DNA of 64,000 nt from assembly GCA_944474755.1 (NCBI GenBank), contig OX104113.1:70673917-70737916 (forward strand). Reading direction: 5' to 3'. Position 1 is the stretch's first letter; every line of letters starts with the position of its first letter. The notes under the pieces were generated by a model, which ran no database searches, was not told where the DNA came from, and was given only the letters and a program-made list of their open reading frames with translations. Both the position numbers and the translations under genes were made by a program. This DNA comes from Limnoperna fortunei. Taxonomy: Eukaryota > Mollusca > Bivalvia > Mytilida > Modiolidae. Shown piece after piece: positions 13,201-28,200 of the stretch.

Positions 13201-16200
13201 TGAAATAATTATAAAAAAATTCATAAATTTACACAGCTGTAATACCAATTAAAATTATAAATTGAAACAATTTAAAGCTGAATAGAAAATGACAGAAAAC
13301 GGCGAAAACGTGCTTTGTATTGAAAATAAATTTCTGAGCAAATTAAAATATAACAAAAAATAAATGTTTATAAAGTAAAAACTAAGAATTTGTTATGAAA
13401 GCAAAACAAATAACATGTTTAATTTTATTAAAAATTAACATAATTTGAATTAAATAAAATCGACAATACAAAAAATCAAATCATTAGAAACCGAACGTAA
13501 TAATAACAACCCAATAAAAATATAAAGCTAAAACGAAGAAAGGTTAAAAATGAAAAATAAACAACATGTTAGATTTTGTTCAACAACAATATGAATACCA
13601 AAAACTTACCAGAAACCTGCGAATAAAAAAACAAATATATTTATAAATAATTTGATCTGTCCTTTATTCCTTTCATTTTGTACAGGTAAACAATCAGTAT
13701 GGCGGATGTGTATTACAAGTTCGGACCGTGTATTGATTGTTCTATATTTCTTACCTACCGATCTTCAAATGGAAAAATAATAACTTAACGGTTACTTAAA
13801 AATTATATTTTAATAATTTGTATAATAATAATTTTTAAATATATGTCTTTTCTGAAATAAAGTTGATAGAAAATGCATTCACGTTCATGCATTTTAATTT
13901 TGGGATATTGGTATACATATTTATTTTGGACAAGAATAAATTTTATACATAAATATATAGCTTTATAACTATTGTCATAAATCTGCAGAGTAACTGATGA
14001 TCGTTATCAACAACAATGCCAGAGGTTTTCCCACGGAGATTAAGGTTTTCTGCGGGAATTAAGGTTTTGGTGTTTGTAGTGTAGGTTGCTGATGAATAGT
14101 ACATGACTGTCGGGTAGGTGTCACCTGACCTTGACCTCAATTTCACGGTCCAGTGACTATGTTAAAGTTTTTGGCTTGCGACAGTTCCTCTGTTATCACA
14201 CATGGTAGGATGACAATATTTGGTATATAGGTTGCTGATGGATAGTACATGATTGTCTGGTAGGTGTCACCTGACCTTGACCTCAATTTCACGGTTCAGC
14301 GACTACGATAAAGTTTTTGTATTAGGACAGTTCCTCTGTAACTATGCATAGTATGGTGACAATATTTGGTATACAGGCCGCTGCTCATAATTAATGCTAC
14401 TTACATAATGCTTATGACGAAATTTATTTTCGTTACTGATGCGGAATTCAGGCGAGACGTTTTTCTGTGTCCACACTTGTTTACTTAGAAGCACCTGGTT
14501 CTTTCAAATACATGTAACTGCCTATATAAGGTTATATGGAGTTATTGAACACTTGATACAACTAAAAGTTTCCATCACATTCCCTGTCATTAATTCCAAC
14601 CAGTATCAACAACTATACAATCAGCATTATGATATGGTGTATTTATGTATCACTTTACAATGGACATTAATTATTTAATTAGCAATAATGGTTGCTGAAC
14701 ATTTAGATTGCAATATTTCAGCTATATTCAAGAAACAAAAGGCAAATATATAATTAAGTAAAAGATCAAAGATTACAGTAGATAAAACTACATGTATTAA
14801 CCCAGATGGAAAGAATCATATTCCATTATTATTTCCTCATTCTGATGTTTTAGAAGTAAAAATTATAGAATAATTACTTGTACATAGTAAGATATCAAAC
14901 TTTTAAAATTTTGTTAGTAAAACTTGATGAAATATCATCAGAATATATAATAAGAGCGAAAATTCTAATTTTAGCAACAGCTACATCAGAGAGGCCAGTC
15001 AATAGATCTTTCTGTGTATGAACAAGCCTGCAGTGCTTTGTCAGATGATTACGAGGATGTACGAACTGCAGCTATTAAGTTGGTGTGGATACTCAGTCAT
15101 CTGTATCCAGAAAGGTAACCAATGGAATGAGTATAGGGTTCCTTTTTAGCTCACCTGGACTGAAGGTCCATGTGAGCTTTTGCTATCACTTGGCGTCCGT
15201 CGTCCGTCGTAAACTTTTAAAAAAATCTTCTCCTCTGAAACCGCTGGGCCAATTTTTTTCAAACTTGGCCACAATCATCCTTAGGGTTCCTAGTTTCAAG
15301 TTTGTACCCAGGGTGTTGATCAACAGACAAATATGGCCGCTGTTACTAAAAATAGAACGTGGTGGTCAACACAGGTTTTTGATCATTATCTAAAAAATTA
15401 TAATAGTTATAGAGAAAACCGTTACTTCAAATTGATCAGCACGTTAAGGTCTACAATAGTTGCTATTAGTGCGAAGTTGTGTATTGGCTCCTTGTAGGAG
15501 TTATTGCCCTTTATTGACGATTTTTGACAAAATTTTTGGTATTTACAATATAACTTGAAAACTATACGAGGTAGAGTGAAACTGTAAATGGCAAATATGA
15601 TCAGCAATAAAAGCCCTACAATTCACTTAATAGGTCTGAAATTGTCAGATGACTCCTTATATGAGTTATTGCCCTTAAATGGTAATTTTTTATGAAATTT
15701 TCCGTCTTTGTCCTGTAACTTTAAAACTATAACAGCTAGAGTAAAACTGTAAATAGCAAAAATGATCAACAATACAAGCCCTACAATTCACTGTTTTAGT
15801 CTGAAATTGTCAGATGACTCCTTATGGGAGTTATTGCCCTTAAATGGCAATTTTTTATTAAATTTTTCGTTTTTGTCCTGTAACTTGAAAACTATAGCAG
15901 CTAGATTGAAACTGTAAATTGCATAAATGATCAGCAATAAAGGCCCTACAATTCACTTGATTGGTCTGAAATTGTCAGACAACTCCTTAAATAAGTTATT
16001 GCCCATAAATGACAATTTTTTATGAAATTTTTCGTTTTTGTCCTGTAACTTTAAAACTGTAACAGCTAGAGTGAAACTGTTAATAGCAAAAATGATCAGC
16101 AATACAAGCACTACAAATTACTGTATAAGTCTGAAATTGTCAGATGACTCTTTATAGGAGTTATTGCCCTTAAATTGCAATTTTTTATGAAATTTTCCGT

Positions 16201-19200
16201 TTTTGTCCTGTAACTTAAAAACCATAACAGCTAGAGTGAAATTATAAATTGCAAAAATGATCAGCAATAAAAGCCTACAATTCACTTAATTGGTATGAAA
16301 TTGTCAGATGACTCCTTATAGGGGTTATTGCCCTTAAATGACAATTTTGTTATGAAATTTTCCATTTTTGTCCTGTTACTTGAAAACTATAGAAGCTAGA
16401 TTAAAACTGTAAATTGCACCAATGATCAGCAATAGAAGCCCTACAAATGATTGCTTAGTCCAGAATTGCAAGATGACTCTTTATAGGAGTTATTGCCCTT
16501 CCTTATGAATTTGGACAAATGAACAGTTTTTGAATTATAAATTAGTCTATAACACACCTATTAGTAGAGTAAAACTGTAAATTTCTGAAGTATCCTAAAG
16601 GACAATGCCTAAAAACTATTTAATTTTCAGAAATTGTCTGATAGCACCTTTTAGGAGTTATTGTATTTAACCAAAATTTTGGAAGAAATGTTTAGTTTTT
16701 GCACAATAACTTAAAAGCTATAACAACTAGACTGAAACTGTTAATTTCAAAAATTTTAATACAGTTGGTCATTTGGATTCCAGGTGAGCGATTATAGGCT
16801 CCTGGGAGCCTCTAGTTTAGCTCACCTGACCTGCTGAAGGGTCAGGTGAGCTATTGCCATCACTTGGCATCTGTCATTGTCTGTCGTCCGTCGTCGTCGT
16901 TGTTAACGTTTCTTTAAAATTCTTCTCCTTCAAAACCACTAAAAGGGATTGCTTTGAAACTTTATGCCCATCTTCAGTAAAATGTCCTCTACCAAGTTTG
17001 CACAAATTATTGCCTCAGGCCAACCAACATGGCTGCCATGGCTCAAAATAGAACAGGGGGGTCAAAATACAGTTTTTTTGCTTATAGTTCAAAAAGTATA
17101 ACAGATACAGGAAAACCAAAGAGACCTTCCTTCTTCAGCATCAAAAGCTCTACAAAACACATTATTAGGTCAAAGTTGTATGACGACTCCTTGTAGGAGT
17201 AATTGCACTTTTATTTGTAGAAATTGATGACTTTTGCCATTTTTGCCTCAAAATCTTGAAGATAATTTAAACTAGAGAAAAAGTTAGCATTGCTTAATTG
17301 TTCTGCTCTTTGAGAGCTACAAAAATCGCTTGGGGTCAAGATTGTCTGATTAACTGTTTAAGAGTTATTCCCCTTTAACTGTTTTTTTTAATCGGTTTTA
17401 CTTGATTTTTTAAAATCTTCTCCTCTGCAACCACTGAAAGTCAAATGTCCTCTACCAAGTTTACACAAACCATGGCCGCCATGGCTAAAAATGGAATGGG
17501 GGGGGGGGGGGGGGTTAAAATACAATGTACAGTTTTTGGCCTATAGTTCAAAAATTATAACAGATACAGGAAAACTAAAGAGAATTACCTTTATCAGCAT
17601 TGAAAGCTCTATGAAACACTCCATTGGGTCGAAGTTGAATTGTATGATGACTCCTCGTAGTAGTTATTGCCCTTTAATTGTCCAAATTGATGATTTTTGC
17701 CATTTTTGCCTCAAACTTTTGAAAGTTATTAGAACTAGAGAAAAAGTTAGCATTGCTTAATTTTTCTGCTTTATGAGTGCTATAAAAATGAAATTGTCTG
17801 ATGAACCATCTCCTTGAACATTTTTTAATGAATTTTAATTGATTTTAAAAAATCTTCTCTTTTACCAATGAAAGGACTGCTTGGAAACATTGCACACATC
17901 ATCTTTAGGATGTCCTGTCCCAAAATTATGCAAATCATGACAGATGACTACTTACCAAGCTATGTTGACTTAAAATAGAAAGGAGGGGGGGGGGGTCAAG
18001 ATAGTTTTTGGCCGATAGTTACAAAAGTATAACAGGTACAGCAAATTTGAAGTGAACCTCCCTCCTAAGTATCAAAAGCTCCTCCTTATAGGAGTATTTA
18101 TTTTCCTTAAAAGGTCAAAATTAATGATTTTTGCAGAAGTGTTGGGCAATTCCTTATAGGAAAGAAAAGTTGGATAAAAAAGGGTTGCTTGGTTTCTGGT
18201 TCAGGTGAGCGACACAGTCTCCTGGGAGCCTCTAGTTTTGAAGAAATTTTGTTTTATTCAAAATCAACAATAAGAGAAATGATTAAACTATCAATTATCA
18301 GAAATGAGTAAGATACACACATTTAGGTGGTTAAATTGAAAATGTAATTATAGGCTATTGGTTTTCTTTCACTAGTACATGTATACTGATGGCTGATGTC
18401 AAGAAATCATCAGAATCTTTGGCAAAGAATAAGCCTGGTAGTGTTTATTATACCCCCGTTTGTCAAGCGGGGTATATAGTGATCATGGTGTCCGTCCGTC
18501 CGTTACACTTTCTCTTATTTGCAACTTCTCCTACACCACTGAATGGAATTTGATGAAACTTACACAGAATCCTTGTCACATAGCTCTAGTGCCATTGTGC
18601 AGGACTGGAGATATTTAACATTTTGATTAGAATGATATTTGGGGTTTCCCATAGAAAAACATGGACTTTATCATTGACATCAGGGGATACCCATCTCTTA
18701 TGTGCAACTCCTCCTACACCACTGAATGGAATTTGATGAAACTTACACAGAATCCTTGTCACATAGTGCCATTGTGCAGGAGATATTTAACATTTTGATC
18801 GGTATGATATTTGGGGTTTCCCATAGAATAACATGGACATTGCTATTCTTTGAGGTGGGGGAGGGATGGGGGTTCCCATGTTTTATCTGCAACTCTTCCT
18901 ACACTAGATTAAGTTTCAAGTTCATAAGTAAGAACACGTGCATTTTTGAAGAAATCATGAAGCAGGGGTATCAATGGTGAGCATTGCTCACAGTTTTTTT
19001 TACTCTAGTTTCTTACAATAATCATTTTCAGTATTTTGTTATTTTTTCTTACATCCATGGAACACAATATTGTATAATGCCTTGACTGAAACTGAAAAAA
19101 CAAATTATAGAATATCTCTTTACTTTCAGTATGGTACCAGTGCCTGATTCTGGAGAAAAGATCCGATTGGTGGATGATGGGTTTGCAAAGATTTGTAACA

Positions 19201-22200
19201 TGATGAATGATATATCTATGAAAGTCAGAGTTGAAGCTGGTATTTTATTGGTATGAAATACGTTGTTTCTAAACATATCATAATGCTACATTACAATTGC
19301 ATCAAAAATACAAAATCATCTTACAAACGTTATCAGTCTGCTTAAAATATGTGTTTTATATTGATGATGGATAATGGTTTATTATTGTTTAATGCATCAT
19401 TGAAAAATATGTTTTACATGTATTTAATTAATTCATTCATTAATTAATAAATCACATAAAAAATTATATTGTAGAATATGAGTTAAAGTAGTACTGCAGG
19501 TATTAAAGGGAAACTTCGCGAAAAAATGAAAATTTGATATGTTATTCTTCAACTAAAAAGAAACACATTTGCCTCTTGATGTTTTATTATATTTTAAGTG
19601 GTTAAGTTTCTGCATGGAATTTACCGTGTAAAAAATGCACTTATGGATGACCGCCATCTTGTCACCATCTCGTCACTAGATGGCGATACTAGACATCCAA
19701 GTACCTTAAAAGTCGTCGTATGATAATAACGCGAAACGGTCAATAACAGAAGGTTGAACTATAAGACAAGGTTGTGGAAAGATTACGTTTCGTATTCCTG
19801 ATGTATATATAAGCAAAAAAAAAACAAAAAAACAAAAAACCGACTTGTGTAACAAGTAAACCAATTTAAAGAATTCTACCTAAGACTATTTCCACAGCAG
19901 CAACAACGGTAAACGGAAAGAAAGTCACAGGAAAAAAGTCATAGTTTTGATAGGAAAAAAGTCCATAAATATTAATTAAATTGAAAATTATTTGTATTAT
20001 TATTTTCAACTTAATCAGATTAAGCAACTTATTGAACGAAACTGTTGTATACAAAATATTTGCGAAGTTGACTTTAAGAAATAACGGTCATTAAATGAAA
20101 TATTTTTTAATACTCTGGTTTTCGCGCATCAAAATTTCACTTCACGTTTAGTACATTAATAATAATTATTATTGTTATTATTATAATTACTATTACTGGT
20201 AACATTTATTGTGCGTGTGCGTAACAAACTAACACAGTTTTCAAAATTTTACATGTGTGGATAAATTGGAGTTAACGTGTAAGTTTTACGTTTCCTCTGA
20301 CTTGGTATCTAAAGGTATTCGAAATCTTATATACATCCTGTGTTCTGACACTTCGGTGTATTCAAATCATACCTGTCCTTGGCAGGAGGCGGTGTGCCTT
20401 TCCAATTTCGAATTACATGATTAACCTTTAATCTGGTTAGCTTTTGAAAAAGTCCGAATATTCATACTTCAAAGTCGGCGTCAAATGATCTAGTAATTGC
20501 AATAAACATCCTGTTTGTTTACATGCTAATTCTGTTAATTACCCTTCATAAACGAGTAATGATTTACCTGTAAAATTTTCACGTCCAGGTACAACAGCCG
20601 TTTCAAGACGTGCAAAATTATCCACGGAATTTTATTTTATATATAAAAATAATCATATAAATATATCTTATTACAATTATTAATTAGGTAAATTATATCT
20701 GAGTTAAATAAAGACAGATTAAAATTTGTGTCTAAAAATACTTTTATTAAAACAAAGATCATTAAAACATTAAGACGTATTTGGTAATCTTATGTTGTCA
20801 GCCGGTCATTAGTCATCGCCACAGTTTATATATTCTTAAAAGAGCTAAGGCAGAAAAACATATTTTCAAACTGGATTATTTATCATATTTACTGGATAAT
20901 TACATTTATCACGTCACAAACGCAGTCACGTGATAAAATACTGTCAATATGGCGGCCCCCATACACAAAATTTTACCACCTTTATTCCACTCTAGAAGCG
21001 TAACGGTAAAGAATACGATGAAACATCAAAAGGCAATTATATTTCTTTTTATTTGAAGAATAACATATCAAATTTTCATTTTTTCGCGAAGTTTCCCTTT
21101 AATATGACTTTCTGCATTATAGGGATCTTTACATCAAGTGAGTCCAAAGTTTCTAGAACAAACATTAGACAAGAAACTGATGTCTAATATGAGGGTAAGT
21201 TTATAAGGATTGAACAGAATATGGTAGGTAGGTCATAAAGTGTCACATGATAAAATTTGCATACATTTGCATTTTGCAAATCAACATCTGAAATGTATTG
21301 AGATAAAAATAGTGGCCACCTGAAATGTCAAACTAAACTAAAGGACTGAACTCACAAATAAAATGTCAGGAACAAAGAGTGAACTGAAGTTGAAGATGAA
21401 GATGACCTTTATCATAGAGTTGTCTATCCTTGATCAGTCTGTAAACTTGTACAATTACATAACTATGATTGCTAAACAAATTACATTATTATGGGGTTAT
21501 GCACTTATAATAATTACAAATACAGTATGTGCTTCATATGTTTGTTGATACAGTATTTTACTTTTGTACCATAACTACATGTGTAAAATGCAAGAAAGAG
21601 TACCCATATTTTGTCATTTAATATTATTGCTGTGCTATATCTTGTGTGCTAGACATGTCACAGAGTGTATACCAGTTCATTTATGTAATGTAATTCTGTA
21701 ATATTAACATTATCAATAGAAAACACTTACTTTTTTAGTTTTTAAACTTTAAAAAACCAATGTAATTATGTATTATATTACTGGAACAGTGGTATTTAAA
21801 TATAGTTTACCTATTGTACATGTAAAGATATATTTTAAGTTATAAATATTATTAAAAAATAGGAAAAGAAGAGTGCTCATGAAAGGGCTAAAGACCATTA
21901 TGCTTCAGGTGAATGGTCCTCGGGACAAAAGTGGGCAGACGATGCTCCAAAAGAAGAAGTAGACCCTGAGTCAGTTACTCTGATGAACATGGGAGCTTGT
22001 GGAGCATTTGTACATGGTACAGAAGATGAGTTCTTAGGTAACCAGTACTTGTCAGTGCTATTTAGATGTGGACAGTTTGTATTATCAAATGGATTCCTTG
22101 GTACCTATTAGCATGAACAATGCCTTTATAGTGCATGTTGTAATAAGAAAGAGAACTGTTTCCTCTACTTCAGTTTTGCATCAGTTTTCCTAGTTTTTAA

Positions 22201-25200
22201 TGCAAATATAATTATACCCCCCCCCCCCCCCCCAACTTGAAAAGCGGGGGGTATATAGTGATCATGGTGTCCGTCCTTCCGTCTTTCCGTCCGTCTGTCC
22301 CTTACACTTTCTCTTATTTGCAACTCCTACACCTCTGAATGGAATTTGATGAAACTTACACAGAATCTTTGTCACATAGTGCCATTGTGCAGGAGATATT
22401 TAACATTTTGATCGGAATGATATTTGGGGTTTCCCATAGATAAACATGGACTTTGTCATTGACCTAAGGGGGTCCTCATCTCTTATGTGCAACTCCTCCT
22501 ACACCACTGAATGGAATTTGTTGAAACTTACATAGAATCCTTGTCACATAGTGCCATTGTGCAGGAGATATTTATCATTTTGATCGGAATGATATTTGGG
22601 GTTTCCCATAGAAAAACATGGACTGTCATTGACATAAGGGGATACCCATCTCTTATGTTCAACTCCTCCTACACCACTGAATGGAATTTGTTGAAACTTA
22701 CAGAATCTTGGTAACATATTGCCATTGTGCACCGGATATTAAACATTTTTATCAGAATACTATTGGAGGTTTCCCATAGAAAAACATGGACTTTGTCATT
22801 GACATAGGGGATGCCATTCTTTGGGGGATGGGGGAGGGTTACATGTTTTATCTGCAACTCCGCCTTCACGTTTAACTAGATATGCATGTATATAGAGTAC
22901 ATCATTAATATATATAAAAGGTGAATTTAATAAGAATGTGCAATTGCATACCATACTTTTTTTACATTTTTAGTTAAGACTCCAATTAATAAACTAGTAA
23001 TGCTTGACAGGAATCTGATTTTTAAGATTCCTGACAAAATGTGTCCAAAATATGTACAGTCATAGCAAACAGTGATTTATTGATGAACTGTAGGTGGAGG
23101 GAACTTTTTCAATTATAAACAAAAGTGACTGTAGGTTAATTCGTCAGGTTTTATTTGAGTCAGTAAATTTGACAGCTGGGAAAATACAATATTGTGTTTG
23201 CTTACAGAGGTGAGGAATGCAGCCTTAGACTCCCTGTGTGAGCTGGCAGCTCAGTCTCCAGAGTTTGCTGTGCTATCACAGGACAGTATTATTGATATGT
23301 TTAATGATGAGATTGAAAGTGTCCGTCTCAATGCCATAAACAGTCTTCGTAAACTGAGTAGTCATATTTCTTTACGTGAAGATCAGCTTGAGATAATTCT
23401 AGGAGTTTTACAGGTAAATTTTTCTCTGTCAGTTCCCATTTATTCCAGTAATATAATTCTCTATATTTGTGTACTTATGGACTGTTTGCATTATGTTTTA
23501 TATTGACTTTCTGTTATACTGACTAATGATAAGTTTGCCTCTAATCACTGAGGATTCATGTTCGAGCCTTACTGGGGGCAGTGTGATTGCCAGTTTTTCT
23601 GCTAAAGGTCAAGGGTTTTCTCCAAATACTATGCTTCTTTCCCAAATAAAAAAAAAGATTCATATGAAATAGCTGAATAATTGCTATAACTGGTGTTAAA
23701 CTATTTCAAATAAGCATAAATTAAAGCATGCAAGAATATGTACAAACATGCCAGTGCTAACACAGTATTGCAAAATTTACCTGAAAGTGTTAATTCTAAT
23801 TATACATTGTCAACAAAAAATGTGTGAAATAATTTGTTGTCTACAGTTTTGTGGTATTATCAATACATTAGCTAATACATTAGCTTTTATATTTACAAAT
23901 TTATGATAAAGCAATGATTTCAGGATTTTTCCTCAAACACCAGAGATGCATTAAGAGATATGTTATGTGAAGTAAGAGTGTCTACCAAAGAGAGTTTAAA
24001 TGCATGCATTATAGGCTTACTGGATAATCTCAGGCGATATCCACAAGACAAAAGGTCTATCTGGAAGTAAGTTGACATTTTATGAAAAGAAAGGATTTTT
24101 ATATTAAATTCATTTTAATCCTTCTTCCTGGCAACCAAAGAGGGAATACAGAAGCACTGATAGAGAGATTTAAGGGAGACCATAGGAAGTATTGGGGATC
24201 AAAACATACTAATTTTGAAGTTCTGACATACTTTTTTCTTTCATTTGTAGCAAATTGTTAATAATTTTGATTTTTTAAGATGATTTCTTTTATTTGGGAA
24301 ATAACAATGAGGAATAATCCTTTCAGATTATACAACATGATTGGAAACAAAAATGAGTTAAATATGCAAAACTCTGCATTTATTGTTATTAAATATTTAA
24401 CCAATAGGTGCAAGTCTCACATATATACTAGTATTTTCTGTGAACCATCAGTGAATGTGTGGGAAAGTATCAAAAATAAGATGGCAATTTGAGCTTTTCT
24501 TTTGAAATGTCTTAGTGCCTTCAGTCTAAGTAGGGCAACAAAGTCAACCACTGTGCCAAGTGTGGTGACCCCTGAAATGTGTTTGTTGTATTAACATTAT
24601 AAATATATTTATGTGAATTTCTTTTAAATAAATTTATTATTTAATTGATATTCTTAGATTGCACTAGCTGTTCTGTAAAATTGATTTTTTTCATGGTTAA
24701 TTTGCCCAAAAAGTGCCTTTTATTGTAACCAGACACTGACATATGCCAATGGATATGATCAGTTCTGAAATGGGTGATCATTTACATAAACAATTTTGTT
24801 TGTATAGGCAGAAAGTGACAAAGGTGATGTTATACCATTTTTGGGGGCATTTTGTTGAGACATTTTAAACTGTAAATTGCAGTGTTTCCTATTAAAAATT
24901 ATGGAGGCAAAGCTAATATGACATGATTTCATCTAAAATGTAAGACATTATATTCTTTTGTATTAAAATGACTTGTGACTTTGTAAAATTATTATTCATT
25001 TCCAGATGTATGAAATATTTGGGAAAAAAACATCCACATTTAACACTGCCACTGGTTCCTGTTCTACTGTGCCTTCACCCATACTTTGACACACCAGAAC
25101 CAGATATGGATGATCCGGCCTGTATCCTTTCATTGGTGAAACAAATGTAGATCTAACCCATTGATCTTTTGTTACGTTTGATGGTTTTGTTTGTATTTCA

Positions 25201-28200
25201 TGTGTGTTACCTTATGTTAGATGTAATACATAACCTTTACGATGTAATTTATCCAGACTCTGTTAAAAGTACTTTTCATTGGTTACCATGTGCCTTTTAC
25301 AATTATTGTGTTCCTCCTCTATGAAATCACACAAATTGGTACCCAGAATTTGGTTTGTATCCATTCCATTTAAATTGTATTGTGTTCTTGAGATTATTAT
25401 CTGAAACTCAATAAAAGACAACAACAAAACAAATAGTAACAAGGAATATGGAACAAACTAAAAATATATACATAATTAAATCAAATATATATTATAAGTA
25501 CAAAATTGTTACTCTATGTTTTTTGGATCAACAAGACATTCAGTTTGCTTTCATTTTTTCTTAGTTCCCGCTCAATGTCTAGATATCTTTTTAGTTCAGT
25601 TGCAAATCTAAGGAGACGATTACATCGTTTCAAATAATAACATTGTAGTCCTCTACTATTAGTCACATGGCCTACTGAGATTGTGAGTTTGAGCCTTACT
25701 GCAGGCAGGGTGTGCTTGACTCCAATTTTAGTTGAGAGAAGGCCAGTTTTCCAGCCATAAGTCAAGGGATTTCATTGGGTACTCCAGCTTCATTTACGAA
25801 TAAAAACGGGATGTTTGAAAAATTACCAAAATTGGCATCAATCCCCATACAAAAATTAAAAAAAAAACCAAATTCATTCAATAATGTTGTGATTATATTT
25901 CCAGTTTTAGTATTATTTAAGAACTTTTATGTTCTTCCTAACCTTGTTACAGATATCAGTGTACTACTGATGGTTTTCAATGCAGCTGCAAGTTGTCCCA
26001 CCATGATGACAATGTTTGAAGACTACACCTGGCAACATTATACATACCTACAGGAAAGCTTACCTGATCTGGTTCCAGTGTTAAAGGTAAGATCATCTTT
26101 ACATAAAAAGCTTACCTGACCTAATTCCAAGAGTGGTGATACAGCAGTGTACTGCATTACCTTTATTGTTTCAGAGATGGATACTGATAGATGTAGGGCT
26201 TACACCAGGTCTGTATTGTAGTACTTATAGAATTTTCTGAGACAGAGCGGTCATTAAGTAAGGTTACACCACACCTGTACTGATAGCCTTTATAATGTTA
26301 TATTGAAATTATCAATTTATAAAATTATTCACGTCCTGAATGTGGCTGAAATATTGCTTGTTGGACATTAAACACTAATCAATCAATCATTTTATGTTGT
26401 CAATTTTTGCAGAGACAGATCGGTGATGGAAGTAAAGTTACACCAGATATCAACTGTAACACCTCAAGTTTTATACAACAGACAACCCAACAAGTAGAGA
26501 ATATATGTTCTATGGAGAATACTACAGCTCAGCAGATGTTACAGGTTATAGTCAAGTATGTACTGATCAAGTCACTTTGGTGTTGAAAATCAAACACTAA
26601 CCAATTGAAATATGAGAATTATTTATATATTATTTCAAGCCTAGTCTCAGCCCCATATTTTTGCCTAAACTGGAATCATTAAATAAATGGTTTAAAAATT
26701 GTTTTAAAAAATGATTTTGAAATATTGAAAGAACATTTTTAAGCAGAAAAAATTATACCGCAAAAACAAGTACCATGCTACATTAGAAACACAAAATTAG
26801 GTATCTATTTTACAAAGTTCAAATCATTATTGTGTTTTGTGCTTTTTGACTCTCAACATGCTTTTTGGCATATTAAAATGAAATACTTGATGTTTCTTTG
26901 TGTCTCTTGAGAAATAAGACATACATACAAAATCTATGAAAACAAGCAGAGAATCTACTTCCAACCAAGTTCTCAAAAGAGAAAACATTTTTACCTGTAG
27001 AATTGTTCACCTGATTAATTTTTTCTTACAGAGATTTACATAGGATATCTGAGGTAGATAATATTAATTCTGCTTCAGCCGAGTGTATTGGAAACTTTCT
27101 ACAGAGCCAATTGTTATTGACTCAGGTTGGTGTTAACTTTTGGTAGTTGCTATGGTCTGCTGAAAGCTCTGAATGTCACCAACCAACACAGTTTGGCAAA
27201 ACATCAGTTTACATGGCATGAAAGTTTGTACCAGTAAATATAAACCTAAGGCATTGATAAATTTTCCAGATATTTCTAAGCTACATGTATGCTTTAGAAA
27301 GCTAATGATACATCAATATCACATCAAATCTGATTGTACAGTTATTGATTGTTGAAATGTTTTAACATTATGACACAAAAGAATGTTTCTATTATAACGG
27401 CCTTATGATGACTGTAATGGCCGAAGTAACTCTCAGGGCTATTACAGTTATCAGTGGGCTGTTATTACACAACAAGGATTTATAAAGAGTCCATTATGAA
27501 AAAGACATTTCTAAATAAATTAATTAACCAGTTAGAAGAGAAAAAACAAAAATATCTGAAAAGCGAACCAAATTAAAAAGAAACAAACCAAAAATATCTG
27601 AAAATTGAACCAAATTTTTAGCTCATTAATTTCATTAATTGTTTATCCACTCAGGGCTTTTCCAGAAAAAAAGGTACAGGGGGGTCGGAACGCAGGTCAT
27701 TTATTTTTTCCTTGGTAGGGGGGGTTGAGGGTATTTCTATTTTGGTGGGTGTAGGTATGTTCTTATTAAAATAATCGCGGTTGTCGGTGTTTTTCTGTTT
27801 CTACTTCGCCAAACGCGGTGCTTTCGGCGACGTCCGTGCGATTTTTGACTGACGATTTTGTCGGAATGAAAGCAAGGGGAATAACCGATCATCATAAACT
27901 TTGAATGGTTTACGCCCGAAAGTTCCGAATGGGACTGGTTGCCGAGTTTCTCTAGATTGCTCTGCTGTCTCAATAACCAGATGTTGTAAAAGCCCGAGTA
28001 TACCGAAAATGCAATACTAAAGGTCAACTTTTTGTCCGATTTTTGAAAGCGTGATAGCGTCTCAGTTTTCGTTATCGTACGTAGCACTGCCTTAACATAT
28101 ATCAATAAAATGAAATACAGCAAAGTCCTAAGACAATTACCTGTCATTAATAGAAATTTCGTACTGTATAGTTTAAATTTACCAGGTTAAAATGCCGTTT

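Larger units (their letters stand above)
6583..14081. mobile_element. CACTA-type (EnSpm-like) TIR element, 7,499 bp, probably non-autonomous
   Basis: The ends are CACTACAAACACCAAAACC (6583 on) and its exact inverse ending GTAGTG at 14081. The 3-bp duplication TAG flanks it (6580-6582, 14082-14084). CACTA ends with 3-bp duplications define this superfamily. Subterminal copies of a GGTTTTCCCGCGGAGAT-type motif recur, as is common in CACTA elements. Beyond the tips, the arms stay inverted copies for about 0.8-1 kb (6583-7187 plus 9045-9430 against about 13250-14081). The left arm carries an inserted HINE-2. The interior (about 9430-13250) has a LINE relic and another small element but no recognisable transposase. 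Confidence 0.75.
6014..14480 (+). mobile_element. HINE-1 copy B, split by a 7.5-kb CACTA-type element
   Basis: The 5' hairpin (6015-6049) and leader are followed by three 147-bp units to 6582. The CACTA-type insertion follows, then the rest of the array (two units, 14085-14370) and the 3' end CAGGCGAGA..GTGTCCACAC at 14450-14480. The join across the insertion is exact apart from a duplicated TAG. It resembles copies A and C in every part. Confidence 0.75.

Noticed and set aside
27737..28147. 136-codon minus-strand frame inside the 2.7-kb TIR element
   Set aside because: No known transposase motif or domain recognised. Kept as a possible element gene only, not annotated as CDS.
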